A stretch of 43,695 nucleotides of DNA from Candidatus Aminicenantes bacterium UBA2190 (GTDB lineage Bacteria; Acidobacteriota; Aminicenantia; UBA2199). Shown here piece by piece: positions 16,254 to 24,858 of this stretch (position 1 is its first letter; each line of letters begins with the position of its first letter). The notes beneath the pieces were generated by a model. That model was not told the origin of the DNA. It worked only from the letters and a program-made list of their open reading frames with translations, and searched no databases. The DNA lies in the NCBI GenBank assembly GCA_002335385.1, contig DCVK01000022.1:1-43695 (forward strand), read 5' to 3'. Both the position numbers and the translations under genes were made by a program.

Positions 16254-16613
16254 CTACTTCAGCGGCTCGTAAGCGGGGTTGGAGCGGGGCACGGCGCGGT
16301 CGCAGCAGTCGGCCACCAGGCGCAGGTAGTCGGCGGGCGGGCGCGGGATGTAGATGCCGAGTTCGTGGGGCTTGGCCTCGAGCGCGCCGCCATACTCGTG
16401 GGCCCAGCGCACCTCGCCGTCGAGGAAGATCGAATCGCTGGCCACCGCCAGGGCGATGCGCACCCGGCGGTTGAGGACCGGGCGCTGCATGGTCTGGATG
16501 CCGATGCCGTGCTGCGACACGTCCTGGGTGAAGCCCGGATGCATCTCGTCGCCGCACTTGCAGATGATCAATTTGCGGAAAGATACGCGCTTTTCCTCTC
16601 TTTTCTTGATCAT
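16254..16613 (-). CDS. PilZ domain protein
   Basis: Single-domain protein of 119 residues that matches PilZ, the cyclic-di-GMP receptor fold. The two ligand motifs are visible: RxxxR (Arg5-EEK-Arg9, in KKREEKRVSF) and D-x-S-x-x-G (DVSQHGIGI, about residues 31-39). The strand GEVRWAHEYG with the later ELGIYI fits the rest of the barrel. PilZ proteins change motility, secretion or polysaccharide output when c-di-GMP binds. The ATG has GGAG four bases upstream. A promoter (TTGAAA-16-TATATA) lies between it and the phosphodiesterase gene, so it can be transcribed separately. The target is unknown; the nearest candidate partner is the upstream membrane phosphodiesterase. Confidence 0.82.
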   Translation of the reverse strand: MIKKREEKRVSFRKLIICKCGDEMHPGFTQDVSQHGIGIQTMQRPVLNRRVRIALAVASDSIFLDGEVRWAHEYGGALEAKPHELGIYIPRPPADYLRLVADCCDRAVPRSNPAYEPLK

Positions 16614-16638
16614 GGGGCTCCCCGCTTGCCTACAGACT

Positions 16639-16666
16639 TATATATTCAAAAAGCGCGATTTTTCAA
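16639..16666 (-). promoter_or_regulatory. Promoter of the PilZ gene
   Basis: Minus strand TTGAAA (rc of 16661-16666), 16-base spacer, TATATA (16639-16644). It overlaps the AT-rich hairpin that follows the upstream gene. Confidence 0.45.
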
Positions 16667-16678
16667 TCAGGAAAATCG
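16648..16678 (-). terminator. Weak Rho-independent terminator after the phosphodiesterase gene
   Basis: Directly after the TGA at 16679-16681, the minus strand has CGATTTT and AAAATCG arms (16672-16678 and 16656-16662) around a 9-base loop, then CGC and five T. The stem is AT-rich, so strength is doubtful. Confidence 0.35.
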
Positions 16679-18763
16679 TCAGTGGATGCCCAGGTCGCGG
16701 CCGTCGATGAAGGCGGGCTTGCCGATGCCGAAGGCGGCCAGGACGGTCGGCGAAATGTCGATCAGACCGGGGTCCTTCTCCTTCATGCGGCGGTTGCAGA
16801 AGAAGATCCCCGGCACCTGGTCGCGGGTGAAGGCATGGTCGCCGCTCCACATGCGCGTGTTGTCGGAGAACAGCTCCTCGCCGACGTAGTTCACCGCCGA
16901 TTCCCAGGAGACGCGATAGCCGGCCTCGTAGCCGACCACGACATCGGGGGCGTTGACCGTGTAGGGGCCGCGGTAGATCTCCTCGCGGGCGAAGGCCTTG
17001 CGGATCGGCTTCCTGCCGTGCTTCTCGTCCACCAGACGCAGCAGCTTCTCCTTGATCTCCTTCTTCAGTTTCTCGGCCTCAGCGCCGGGGGCGACAATGC
17101 CCTGGCTCTCCCTGCCCTTCATGTTGAGGAAGATGCCGTTCAGTCCCTGGCCGTAAGCGCGCGAGCGGCTCCAGTCGACGTCGGCATACCACTTGCCGCT
17201 GGTCTGCTTGCCCTCGTTCAGCACCAGATATCCCTCCCGGTGCAGCCAGGTGTTCAGGTTGAAGCCGCGGTTGAAGGCGCTGAAACCGTGGTCGGAGACG
17301 ATCATCAGCAGGTCGCTCGGCCGCATCTTGCGGAACAGCTTCTCCAGGAAGGCGTCCATGGCCTGGTAGCTTTTCAGGATCGCCCCGGTCACTTCGGGGT
17401 CCGTGCTGGGGAGGTCGGCCGGCGAGCCCGAGCCGGGCAGGTAGCGCCAGAACATGTGCTGGATGCGGTCGGTGGTCTCGAAAACCTGGACGATCAGCCC
17501 GTCCTTGATCTTTCCCAGGGTATTGAAGAAGATCCCCTCCCTCTCCTCCTGCGTGCGGTAGACCTGCTCGATGAAGTTGGCCTCGGAGAGGACGCGCTCG
17601 TTCAGCGACCAGGTATCCTCGGCCATGCCCAGGGTGGCGTAGGAGCCCAGGAGCTTGGCCAGGTAGACCGAGAAGATCTTGGGGTGGGAGACGGGCATGG
17701 AGGGCTTTTCCGGGTCGATGTTGATCGGCGAGAGATAAAGCTTCAGGGGCTCGACGTCCTCCAGCACCCACTGGGCGATGCCGCAGACGGTGACCAGCCC
17801 GGCCTTGAACTCCAGCTTCACCCACCGGGAGAGGCGATTACGCTCCAAGGTGATTTTTTCCCTGCCCACGGCAATCTCGACGCGCTGCGCCGCGCGGTCC
17901 AGCTTCAGGGTGAAGGGGATCTCCAGGGGCGGGTTGCCCTTGCGGAAGGGGTGGCCCGGGCCCTTGATCCTGCCGGTGAAGCGGCCGTCACCCAGGGGCT
18001 GCAGCGCCTCGAAGACGCCGTCGGAAATATCGAAGTTCCCGGCGGCGCCGTCGGAATAGAAGCTGAAGCTCCCCTGCGTGCCGCGCAGGTCGGGGGTGCC
18101 CAGGCCGGCCAGCATGGAGCCGTAGAACTTCTCGGGCGGGAAGGTGAAGGGCATGCGCAGCACCGAGGCATAGATTCCCTTGGAACTGATGATCTTCCAG
18201 AAGCTCTGGCTCTTGCGCTTCAGCTCGATCTTGGGGCTGCCCAGCGGGATCTCAAAGCTGCCGAACCTCAGGCTGCGGCGCGGCGGGATGATGTCGGAGC
18301 CGGCCATCTTGGGCATGTAGGTGGCGCGGTCGGTGGTCAGGAAGTCGAAGATGTTGTGCTTGCCGGGATTGACGCCGGTGGTGAAGGTCGACCAGGCCAC
18401 CGGCGATATCGGCGGCTCGGTGCTCCACAGCGGCGAGAAAGCCCCCTCCACGGCCAGCTTCTCGAAATGGGGGAACCGGTGCCCCTGCTCCTGGAAGCGG
18501 CGGAACAGGTTGTAGTCCATGCCGTCGAAGCCGATCAGCAGGACGCGCTTGAACTTGGCCTTCTTCATGATGCGCGCCCGCTTGATGAAGCGCAGCAGGG
18601 CGCGCACCGGGAAGGTCAGGAAGTTGAAGACGGCCAGGAAGAAGGCGGCGAAAATGAAGAAGAACGAGCCGACGAAGGCGAAACCGGCCCCCGGTCCCAC
18701 GTAACTCAGCAGGGACGCCGTGGACAGTATGGTCAAGAGGAGGAAAATTCTTGTTTTTTTCAT
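16679..18763 (-). CDS. Membrane-anchored alkaline-phosphatase-superfamily phosphodiesterase
   Basis: Protein of 694 residues with two N-terminal hydrophobic segments (about 5-25 and 28-60), then a type I phosphodiesterase/nucleotide pyrophosphatase domain. Metal and active-site blocks can be followed in order: LIGFDGMDYNLF (Asp), PVAWSTFTTGVNPGKHNIFDF (nucleophile Thr/Ser region), TTDRIQHMFW (Asp and His), MIVSDHGFSAF (Asp-His) and SGDHAFTRDQVPG (last His). This set of ligands defines the two-zinc centre of the alkaline phosphatase superfamily. The substrate could be a nucleotide, phospholipid or glycan phosphodiester; it cannot be read from sequence. The active domain probably faces outside. 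The promoter TTGCGC-16-TAAAAT ends five bases before the ATG. The PilZ gene follows on the same strand. Confidence 0.8.
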   Translation of the reverse strand: MKKTRIFLLLTILSTASLLSYVGPGAGFAFVGSFFFIFAAFFLAVFNFLTFPVRALLRFIKRARIMKKAKFKRVLLIGFDGMDYNLFRRFQEQGHRFPHFEKLAVEGAFSPLWSTEPPISPVAWSTFTTGVNPGKHNIFDFLTTDRATYMPKMAGSDIIPPRRSLRFGSFEIPLGSPKIELKRKSQSFWKIISSKGIYASVLRMPFTFPPEKFYGSMLAGLGTPDLRGTQGSFSFYSDGAAGNFDISDGVFEALQPLGDGRFTGRIKGPGHPFRKGNPPLEIPFTLKLDRAAQRVEIAVGREKITLERNRLSRWVKLEFKAGLVTVCGIAQWVLEDVEPLKLYLSPINIDPEKPSMPVSHPKIFSVYLAKLLGSYATLGMAEDTWSLNERVLSEANFIEQVYRTQEEREGIFFNTLGKIKDGLIVQVFETTDRIQHMFWRYLPGSGSPADLPSTDPEVTGAILKSYQAMDAFLEKLFRKMRPSDLLMIVSDHGFSAFNRGFNLNTWLHREGYLVLNEGKQTSGKWYADVDWSRSRAYGQGLNGIFLNMKGRESQGIVAPGAEAEKLKKEIKEKLLRLVDEKHGRKPIRKAFAREEIYRGPYTVNAPDVVVGYEAGYRVSWESAVNYVGEELFSDNTRMWSGDHAFTRDQVPGIFFCNRRMKEKDPGLIDISPTVLAAFGIGKPAFIDGRDLGIH

Positions 18764-18768
18764 GGGTC

Positions 18769-18796
18769 ATTTTACCATAGTTGCCGCCCGGCGCAA
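18769..18796 (-). promoter_or_regulatory. Predicted leaderless promoter of the phosphodiesterase gene
   Basis: Minus strand TTGCGC (rc of 18791-18796), 16-base spacer ending TGG, TAAAAT (rc of 18769-18774), then five bases to the ATG at 18763. No Shine-Dalgarno is present. Confidence 0.45.
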
Positions 18797-18808
18797 AACC
18801 CGGAGCCA

Positions 18809-18840
18809 CAGTGACAGTGTCAGTGACAGTGTCAGCAAGA
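18809..18840. repeat. GTGACAGTGTCA tandem array, copy D (single module)
   Basis: CAGTGACAGTGTCAGTGACA-type array followed by GTGTCAGCAAGA, the same end module as in copies B and C but alone. It lies in the 303-bp divergent gap between the phosphodiesterase gene and ackA. The rest of that gap holds a GC-rich GCCGCC/GGCGGC hairpin (18956-18975) and the ackA promoter. Confidence 0.7.
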
Positions 18841-19005
18841 GCGTTTATAGTGCCTATAAGAATAGGATATTTTTAAAATCAAACCACAACCAAAACGGTG
18901 TTGTTTTTTCGATCAACGCCCGGCTCGACACATTGCCGGCATCGACCCGGACAGCGCCGCCGCCGGGGAGGCGGCTCAATAATGTTAACGAGTAAATTTT
19001 TCCTG

Positions 19006-19033
19006 TTGATTTTCGGGGAAAAAGCGTTATAAT
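19006..19033 (+). promoter_or_regulatory. Promoter of ackA
   Basis: TTGATT (19006-19011) and a consensus TATAAT (19028-19033) with a 16-base spacer. The leader is about 27 nt and includes AGAGGG before the ATG. Confidence 0.65.
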
Positions 19034-19066
19034 TAAAATTAAAAATTCGGCAGCAGAGAGGGTGCA

Positions 19067-20278
19067 ATGAAAATTCTGGTCATCAATTGCGGCAGTTCCT
19101 CGATCAAATTTCAGCTCATCAACATGGAAACGGACATCGTGCTGGCCAAGGGTCTTCTGGAGCGCATCGGCATCAAGGGCTCGGTGCTGAACTACTACCA
19201 GGGCGAAACAAAGCACGTCATCACCCGCGACGTCGCCAACCACGAGAACGGCATCCAGCTGATCGTCAGCTACCTGACCGACGCAACGACCGGCGTCATC
19301 AAGGACAAGAGCGAGATCTTCGCCGTCGGCCACCGCGTCGTGCACGCCGGCGAGAAGTTCAACGGCACCGTGCCCGTCACCCCGGCCGTGCTCGCCGCCC
19401 TCAAGGAGTGCATCCCCCTGGCGCCGCTGCACAACCCGCCCAACATCACCGGCATCGAGGCCTGCCAGAAGATCCTGCCCGGTATCCCCATGGCCGGCAC
19501 CTTCGACACCGCCTTCCACCAGACCATGCCCGAGAAGGCCTACATCTACCCCCTGCCCTACGAATACTACCGCCGACACAAGATCCGCCGCTACGGATTC
19601 CACGGCACCTCCCATTTCTACGTGGCCAAGCAGGGGGCCAAGGCCATGGAGCGGAAGCTGGAAGAACTGAAGATCATCACCTGCCACCTGGGCAACGGCT
19701 CCTCGATGGCCGCCATCCGCAACGGCATCTCCGTCGACACCACCATGGGCTACACGCCGCTGGAGGGCCTGGCCATGGGCACGCGCTGCGGCGACATCGA
19801 CCCGGCCATCCCCCTGGTGCTGCAGCGCACGCTTGGGCTGAGCCATGAGCAGGTCGACGCCGTGCTCAACCGCCAGAGCGGCATCCTGGGGATCTCCGAG
19901 GTCTCCTCGGACATGCGCGACATCAACGAGAAGGCCGCCGCCGGCCATGCCCAGGCCAAGCTGGCGCTGGAGATCTTCGCCTACCGCATCAAGAAATACA
20001 TCGGCGCCTATATCGCCGCCATGAACGGCGTCGACCTGGTCATCTTCACCGCCGGCATCGGCGAGCGCGGCCGCGAGGAGCGGCAGATGATCCTGGAGGA
20101 CATGGAATCCCTGGGCATCGAGTTTGACGCCCAGGCCAACCAGGAGGCCTTCGGCAAGGTCGGGACCATCACCAAGACCGGTTCCCGCGTCCGCGTCATG
20201 GTCATCCCGACCAACGAGGAGCTGGAGATCGCCGAGCAGACACTGAAGGTCATCCAGAACAACCGGAAAGCCGATTAG
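19067..20278 (+). CDS. ackA: Acetate kinase
   Basis: Acetate kinase, 403 residues, the usual length. It converts acetyl phosphate and ADP to acetate and ATP, giving substrate-level ATP in fermenting cells; cytoplasmic. Family blocks are clear: MKILVINCGSSSIKFQL at the N-terminus, VGHRVVHAGEKF, PLHNPPN, FDTAFHQTMPE, YGFHGTSHFYV, CHLGNGSSMAAI, MGTRCGDIDPAIP and FTAGIGERG. Conserved Asn, Arg, His and Asp active-site residues sit in these blocks. It has its own consensus promoter and a GC-rich hairpin after the stop, so it appears monocistronic. No phosphate acetyltransferase gene is in the window. This gene is the best support for an acetate-producing metabolism. Confidence 0.97.
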   Translation: MKILVINCGSSSIKFQLINMETDIVLAKGLLERIGIKGSVLNYYQGETKHVITRDVANHENGIQLIVSYLTDATTGVIKDKSEIFAVGHRVVHAGEKFNGTVPVTPAVLAALKECIPLAPLHNPPNITGIEACQKILPGIPMAGTFDTAFHQTMPEKAYIYPLPYEYYRRHKIRRYGFHGTSHFYVAKQGAKAMERKLEELKIITCHLGNGSSMAAIRNGISVDTTMGYTPLEGLAMGTRCGDIDPAIPLVLQRTLGLSHEQVDAVLNRQSGILGISEVSSDMRDINEKAAAGHAQAKLALEIFAYRIKKYIGAYIAAMNGVDLVIFTAGIGERGREERQMILEDMESLGIEFDAQANQEAFGKVGTITKTGSRVRVMVIPTNEELEIAEQTLKVIQNNRKAD

Positions 20279-20294
20279 GATCCAGGACGCCGGG

Positions 20295-20324
20295 CGGGAA
20301 CCGGCGCAGCGTTGCGCATTCCCG
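20295..20324 (+). terminator. GC-rich hairpin after ackA
   Basis: Nested arms CGGGAA (20295-20300) with TTCCCG (20319-20324), and GCGCA (20304-20308) with TGCGC (20313-20317). Only TTTCT follows, so it is either a weak intrinsic terminator or an RNA-stabilising hairpin. Confidence 0.4.
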
Positions 20325-20353
20325 GCTTTCTCGGCCTGCTCACCGCAGGAAAT

Positions 20354-20382
20354 TTGCCTGTACCGGCCCTTATTGCTATAAT
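20354..20382 (+). promoter_or_regulatory. Promoter of the histidine kinase operon
   Basis: TTGCCT (20354-20359), 17-base spacer, and an extended -10 box TGC-TATAAT (TATAAT 20377-20382). An ATG lies exactly six bases after the -10 box (20389), which opens the small leaderless ORF described next. Confidence 0.6.
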
Positions 20383-20388
20383 CATGCC

Positions 20389-20424
20389 ATGGAGACGCGG
20401 CCCGGCCCGCCGGCGATAAAATGA
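20389..20424 (+). CDS. 11-residue leaderless leader ORF
   Basis: METRPGPPAIK starts six bases after the TATAAT box, so the mRNA would begin at about this ATG. Its TGA (20422-20424) overlaps the ATG of the next gene (20421-20423). That next gene has no clear Shine-Dalgarno, so translation coupling is the simple explanation. The codons are short and GC-rich. Translation is inferred from layout only. Confidence 0.35.
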   Translation: METRPGPPAIK

Positions 20425-20711
20425 AAAAAGCCCTGGTTATCCTGCTGCTGGCCACGCTGCTGCTGCTGGGCGTCCCGCAGGCCTTCAAGGTCACGGCCCA
20501 GGAGCTGAACCCCGACGGCGCTTCGCCCCGGGACAACCCCGCCTCGCGCCGGGCCGACCGCTACCCCGAGAGCGAGGACGACATCTTCTCCAGCTCCTAT
20601 GAGCGCGAGATGCTGGCGCGCCGCTTCTTTCAGAAGACGCTGCCCCCGCTCAGCCGCAAGGAGAAGGTCGCCTGGGCCTTCAGGACCTCGCGGGCCGGCA
20701 TCCTGTTATGA
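20421..20711 (+). CDS. Small secreted or membrane-anchored protein
   Basis: Protein of 96 residues that I do not recognise. It has a clear signal peptide (MKKALVILLLATLLLLGVP, cleavage perhaps near residue 27, VTAQELN). A charged, disordered-looking segment follows (PDGASPRDNPASRRADRYPESEDD), then a helical C-terminus (SSYEREMLARRFFQKTLPPL to the end). The stop overlaps the kinase ATG by four bases. Being first in the operon of a sensor kinase with a periplasmic PDZ-like segment, it could be an accessory or ligand of that sensor; this is inference from position only. Confidence 0.7.
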   Translation: MKKALVILLLATLLLLGVPQAFKVTAQELNPDGASPRDNPASRRADRYPESEDDIFSSSYEREMLARRFFQKTLPPLSRKEKVAWAFRTSRAGILL

Positions 20712-23512
20712 TCAAAAAATACCTCGGGAACCTCCTCGCCGCGGTTTTTCACGCCGTCAGGAAGTACCTGTGGCACTTCATCTTCGCCGCCTTCATCCTG
20801 GTCACCCTGGCCAACATATTCCAGAAGCTGAAGTGGAGCTCGGTCACCGACCACGTGGCATGGGAAACCACCGCCCAGGGGCTGGTCTGCCGCTCGGCCC
20901 CGGCCGACAGCCAGGTGCAGCCGGGAGACATCCTGCTGGCCGTGAACAAGTACCTGGTCGGCAACCGCATCGACCTGCTGCGCTCCATCGCGGGCCGCAA
21001 CTACTGCCGCTACGAGATCGAGCGCGAGGGCATACTGAAGAACGTCGGCGTCGATATCGACCCGGTGTTCACCCCCTTTTCCTACTACATCCTCGTCTTC
21101 GTCGGCATCCTGGCGGTGCTGCTCACCCTGGGCATCCTCAACGTCTACGTCAGGCAGTCGACACTGTTCCCGCCGCCGCAGAGCTTCTTCCTCCTCAGCC
21201 TGACCCTGTCGGGCTTCCTGATCTTCTCCCCCACCGGCGACTACGGCCCCGCCGACTTCCTCTTCCTAACCCTGGATACGCTGGCGTTCATCTTTTTTCC
21301 GGCCGTCCTGCTGCAGTACGCGCTGCAGTACCCGCTGCGCGCCCGGGCTTTCAAGAAGATCAGCGCCAGGCTGCGCGGCCTGCTGATCTACCTGCCGCCG
21401 CTGGCCCTGCTGGCCATCAACCTGTATTTCGTCCTGCGCAACCTTCTGCAGCCGGACCCGGAGGTCCTGGTCGATGCCATCAACCACTTCCGCTCGCTGG
21501 GGCAGAAGTACTTCGCCCTCTACACCGTCCTGGCCTGGGCCGCCATCCTCGTGTCGTCGCTGACCCTGATCCTGAAAAAGAAGCAGAAGCGCTATGTCTT
21601 TCCCCTGGCCGGCATCTCACTGAGCTTCATTTCCCTGCTGCTGCTGAACTTCTCCCGGCAGGCGCCCGAATCCGGCGCCGGGGCGGGGATCTACGTGAGC
21701 ATGCTCTTCCTGCCCTTCCTGCCCCTGAGCCTGGTCTACTTCCTCTCGCCGCGGCGGGTGACCGACATCGAGAACACCATCAAGAAGACGCTCTCGGTGT
21801 CGTCGCTGTTCATCTTCATCTTCGGCGTCTACCTGTTCCTGGGCCTGAACATCGAACAGAACAAGCTGCTGGGCATATTCTGGTCCCTGGCCGCCATCCT
21901 CATGGCCGGGCTGCTGTTCAAGCCGCTGGAAGGGACCATCCAGCGGCTCGTCGAAAAAATGTTCTACCGCGACACCTTCAACTTCAAGCGCAAGCTGAAG
22001 GAACTGGAGGGCTCGATCAGCGCCCAGCGCGACCTCGCCTCGCTGTCGCAGAACTTCCTGGAGATCATCAGCCGCGGCTTCCAGCTGCAAGCGGCCTCGC
22101 TGCTGATCCATTCCCGCAATAACCTCTTCTACTCCCTGCCCGGCCGGCGGCGTCTCTTCCTGACCCGCAACTTCCTCGACGCCCTGGAGGGCCGGGAGCA
22201 TCTCGTATTCCTCTCCGAGCAGGAGTTTTCCACCAAGTTCCCCAGCGACCAGGCCGCCATGCCCGCCCCCAAGTTGTTCCAGTTCCAGCCGCTGAAGATC
22301 GGCGAGCGCCTGGTCGGCATCGTGGCCATGGGCCGCAAGACCGACCACTCCTACCTGACGGTCGAGGACTGGGACCTGGTGGCCAGCATCGCCTCGCCGC
22401 TGGCCCTGTCGGTGGAGAACGCCTTCCTCTACTCGCGGCTGGAGGAGCAGCTGGCCGAGCTCAACCTGCTGAAGGAATTCAACGAGAACATCATCGAGAA
22501 CATCAACCTGGGCATCTTGGTCGTCTCGCGCCTGAACCAGGTGCAGACCTGGAACTCCTTCATGGAGGACCGCTTCCGCATCCGCCGCGAGCAGGCGCTG
22601 CGCAAGCGGGCGCCGCAGGTCCTGGGCAAGAGGTTCTGGGAGGCGCTGCGGCCGGGCCAGGCGGGCACCCACACCCTGCGCAATATCAAGGCGGTGCTGG
22701 GCGAGGCGGAAACCTTCTTCGACGTCTACGTTTCGCCGCTGAAGAACGAGGGTGGCAGCGTCTCCGGCCGCATCTTCGTGTTCGAGGACGTGACCGAGAA
22801 GAACCTCATCCAGAACCAGTTGATCACCTCGGAAAAGATGGCCTCGCTGGGCCTGTTGTCGGCCGGCATCGCCCACGAGATCAACACCCCCCTGACCGGC
22901 ATCTCCTCCTACTGCCAGTTCCTGCTCGACAATCCCGGCGGCAAGGATAACCGCGAGCTGGTCGCCAAGATGCAGGACCAGGTGCTGCGCGCCAACAAGA
23001 TCGTCCGCACCCTGCTCGATTTCTCGCGCCAGAAGGGGCAGCAGGCGCTTCCGGTCGACCTGAACCAGGTCCTCGACGAGAGCCTGGCCCTGGTCGAGCA
23101 CAAGCTGAAAAAAAAGAGAATCACCTTGCGCCGCGAGAGCGAATTCGCGCGCCGTTTCCACGGCTTCCCCACCCGGCTGCAGCAGTTGTTCATCAACCTG
23201 TTCATCAACGCCATCGACGCCATCGACGACGAGGGCTGGATCGCGATCAGCGGCGAGGAGACCGACGAACAGGTCACCGTCCGCTTCAAGGACAACGGCC
23301 GCGGCATCCCCGAGAAGGAGTTGGAAAAGATCTTCGACCCGTTCTTCACCACCAAGGAGGTCGGCCAGGGGACCGGCCTGGGGCTGGCCATCGTCTACAA
23401 CATCGTCAAGGAGCATTACGGCGACATCGAGGTGCACAGCAAGGTCGATCGCGGCACCACCTTCATCATCACCTTCCCGCTGCGGAGCCCGCTGAGGAGC
23501 ATGAGCCTATGA
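20708..23512 (+). CDS. Multi-pass sensor histidine kinase with PDZ-like, GAF and PAS regions
   Basis: Protein of 934 residues. An N-terminal membrane segment (about 20-38) is followed by an extracytoplasmic PDZ-like segment (about 50-115, GLVCRSAPADSQVQPGDILL) and seven or so more membrane segments up to about 410. The cytoplasmic part has a GAF-like region (about 435-590), a PAS-like region (about 595-690), then the kinase: phosphoacceptor His723 in GIAHEINTPLTG, N box (FINLFINAIDAID), G1 box (DNGRGIP), F box (FDPFF) and G2 (GTGLGLAIVYNIV). The next gene encodes an NtrC-type regulator overlapping by four bases, its evident partner. The signal is unknown; the membrane and PDZ-like part suggests an envelope signal, perhaps peptide-related. 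Confidence 0.88.
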   Translation: MIKKYLGNLLAAVFHAVRKYLWHFIFAAFILVTLANIFQKLKWSSVTDHVAWETTAQGLVCRSAPADSQVQPGDILLAVNKYLVGNRIDLLRSIAGRNYCRYEIEREGILKNVGVDIDPVFTPFSYYILVFVGILAVLLTLGILNVYVRQSTLFPPPQSFFLLSLTLSGFLIFSPTGDYGPADFLFLTLDTLAFIFFPAVLLQYALQYPLRARAFKKISARLRGLLIYLPPLALLAINLYFVLRNLLQPDPEVLVDAINHFRSLGQKYFALYTVLAWAAILVSSLTLILKKKQKRYVFPLAGISLSFISLLLLNFSRQAPESGAGAGIYVSMLFLPFLPLSLVYFLSPRRVTDIENTIKKTLSVSSLFIFIFGVYLFLGLNIEQNKLLGIFWSLAAILMAGLLFKPLEGTIQRLVEKMFYRDTFNFKRKLKELEGSISAQRDLASLSQNFLEIISRGFQLQAASLLIHSRNNLFYSLPGRRRLFLTRNFLDALEGREHLVFLSEQEFSTKFPSDQAAMPAPKLFQFQPLKIGERLVGIVAMGRKTDHSYLTVEDWDLVASIASPLALSVENAFLYSRLEEQLAELNLLKEFNENIIENINLGILVVSRLNQVQTWNSFMEDRFRIRREQALRKRAPQVLGKRFWEALRPGQAGTHTLRNIKAVLGEAETFFDVYVSPLKNEGGSVSGRIFVFEDVTEKNLIQNQLITSEKMASLGLLSAGIAHEINTPLTGISSYCQFLLDNPGGKDNRELVAKMQDQVLRANKIVRTLLDFSRQKGQQALPVDLNQVLDESLALVEHKLKKKRITLRRESEFARRFHGFPTRLQQLFINLFINAIDAIDDEGWIAISGEETDEQVTVRFKDNGRGIPEKELEKIFDPFFTTKEVGQGTGLGLAIVYNIVKEHYGDIEVHSKVDRGTTFIITFPLRSPLRSMSL

Positions 23513-24858
23513 AAAAAAAGATCATCCACCTGGTGGATGACGAGATCGTCATCCACGACATTTTCAAGCGCATCTTCCTGGAGCCCGAATACGAGCTGCG
23601 CATCTCCGAGAACAAGGCGCAGGCCAAAGCCAACCATTCGCCCGACGTGGACGTGGTGATCATGGACCAGATGATCCCCGGCAGCTCGGGATTGGAGATT
23701 TTCAAGGAGCTGAAAAAGGACGACCCGCCGGTGCGCGTCATCTTCCTCACCGCCTTCGGCACCATCGAATCGGCCATCGAGGCCATCCAGCAGGGAGCGC
23801 TGGACTACCTGCAGAAGCCCTTCAACAACATCGAGCTGCGCCACAAGGTCGACCGGGTGATCAAGGAAAGACGGCTGAACCAGGAGAACGTCCGGCTCAA
23901 GCGGACGCTCGGCGACCGCTTCGCCTTCGACAACATCATCGGCCGCAGCCCGCTGCTGAAGAAGGTCCTGGGCATCATCGAGAGCGTGGCCGACTCCAAT
24001 TCCACCGTGCTGATCACCGGCGAGAGCGGCACCGGCAAAGAGCTGATCGCCAAGGCCATCCATTCCAACTCCAACCGCCGCCACCTGCCGTTCTCGCCCT
24101 TCAACTCGAGCAACATCCCGGCGAACCTGTTCGAGAGCCTGCTGTTCGGCTACAAAAAGGGGGCCTACACCGGCGCCGTCGCCGACAAGAAGGGCATCTT
24201 CGAGGAGGCCGACGGCGGCACCATCTTTTTCGACGAGATCGCCAACCTCAGCGACGAGACCCAGTCCAAGATCCTGCGCGTCCTGCAGGAAAAGGAGATC
24301 CAGCCCCTGGGCGGCAACCAGATCAAGAAGGTCGACGTGCGCGTCCTGGCCGCCACCAACATCGACCTGATGGACCGGGTGAAAAGCGGCGATTTCCGCG
24401 AGGACCTGTACTACCGCCTGCACATCATCAACATCCACCTGCCGCCCCTGCGCGAGCGCAAGGAGGATATCCCGCTGCTGGCCGACGCTTTCCTGAAGAC
24501 ATTCTCCCGCGAGAACAAGAAAGTGATCAAGGGCATGAGTCCCAAGTTCCTGCGCCAACTGATGGACTATAGCTGGCCGGGGAACATCCGCGAGCTGCAG
24601 AACGCCATGCTGCGTGCCGTGCTGCTGTCCAATTCCCCTGTCCTGGACCCGGAGGCGCTGCCCCCCGAGATCCTGGGCCGGCACAGCCAGCATGCGCCGG
24701 GAAACGGCTTCAACGTCAAGGTGGACGCCTACAAGCGGCAGCTGATCGTCGAGACGCTGGAAAGGCACAACTGGGTGCAGAAGAAGGCCGCCGAGGAACT
24801 GCTGCTGAAGCCCTCCACGCTCTACGAGCTGATCAAGCGCCTGGGGATCGAAAAATGA
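23509..24858 (+). CDS. NtrC-family sigma-54 response regulator
   Basis: Protein of 449 residues with three domains. The receiver has acidic residues Asp10-Asp11, phosphoacceptor Asp53 (VVIMDQ), the Thr in FLTAFG and the Lys in LQKPF. The AAA+ domain has Walker A GESGTGKE, the sigma-54 contact loop as GAYTGA (Tyr for the commoner Phe), Walker B GGTIFFDEI and the Arg finger region. A Fis-type helix-turn-helix lies at the C-terminus (NWVQKKAAEELLLKPSTLYELIKRL). It would activate sigma-54 promoters when phosphorylated by the kinase encoded just before it. Targets are not evident; no clear -24/-12 promoter was found by eye. Overlaps both neighbours by four bases. Confidence 0.93.
   Translation: MKKKIIHLVDDEIVIHDIFKRIFLEPEYELRISENKAQAKANHSPDVDVVIMDQMIPGSSGLEIFKELKKDDPPVRVIFLTAFGTIESAIEAIQQGALDYLQKPFNNIELRHKVDRVIKERRLNQENVRLKRTLGDRFAFDNIIGRSPLLKKVLGIIESVADSNSTVLITGESGTGKELIAKAIHSNSNRRHLPFSPFNSSNIPANLFESLLFGYKKGAYTGAVADKKGIFEEADGGTIFFDEIANLSDETQSKILRVLQEKEIQPLGGNQIKKVDVRVLAATNIDLMDRVKSGDFREDLYYRLHIINIHLPPLRERKEDIPLLADAFLKTFSRENKKVIKGMSPKFLRQLMDYSWPGNIRELQNAMLRAVLLSNSPVLDPEALPPEILGRHSQHAPGNGFNVKVDAYKRQLIVETLERHNWVQKKAAEELLLKPSTLYELIKRLGIEK

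Noticed and set aside
18956..18975. GC-rich hairpin as a terminator upstream of ackA
   Set aside because: It lies in a divergent region, has no T-run on either side and no gene points into it from the left, so no termination role can be supported.
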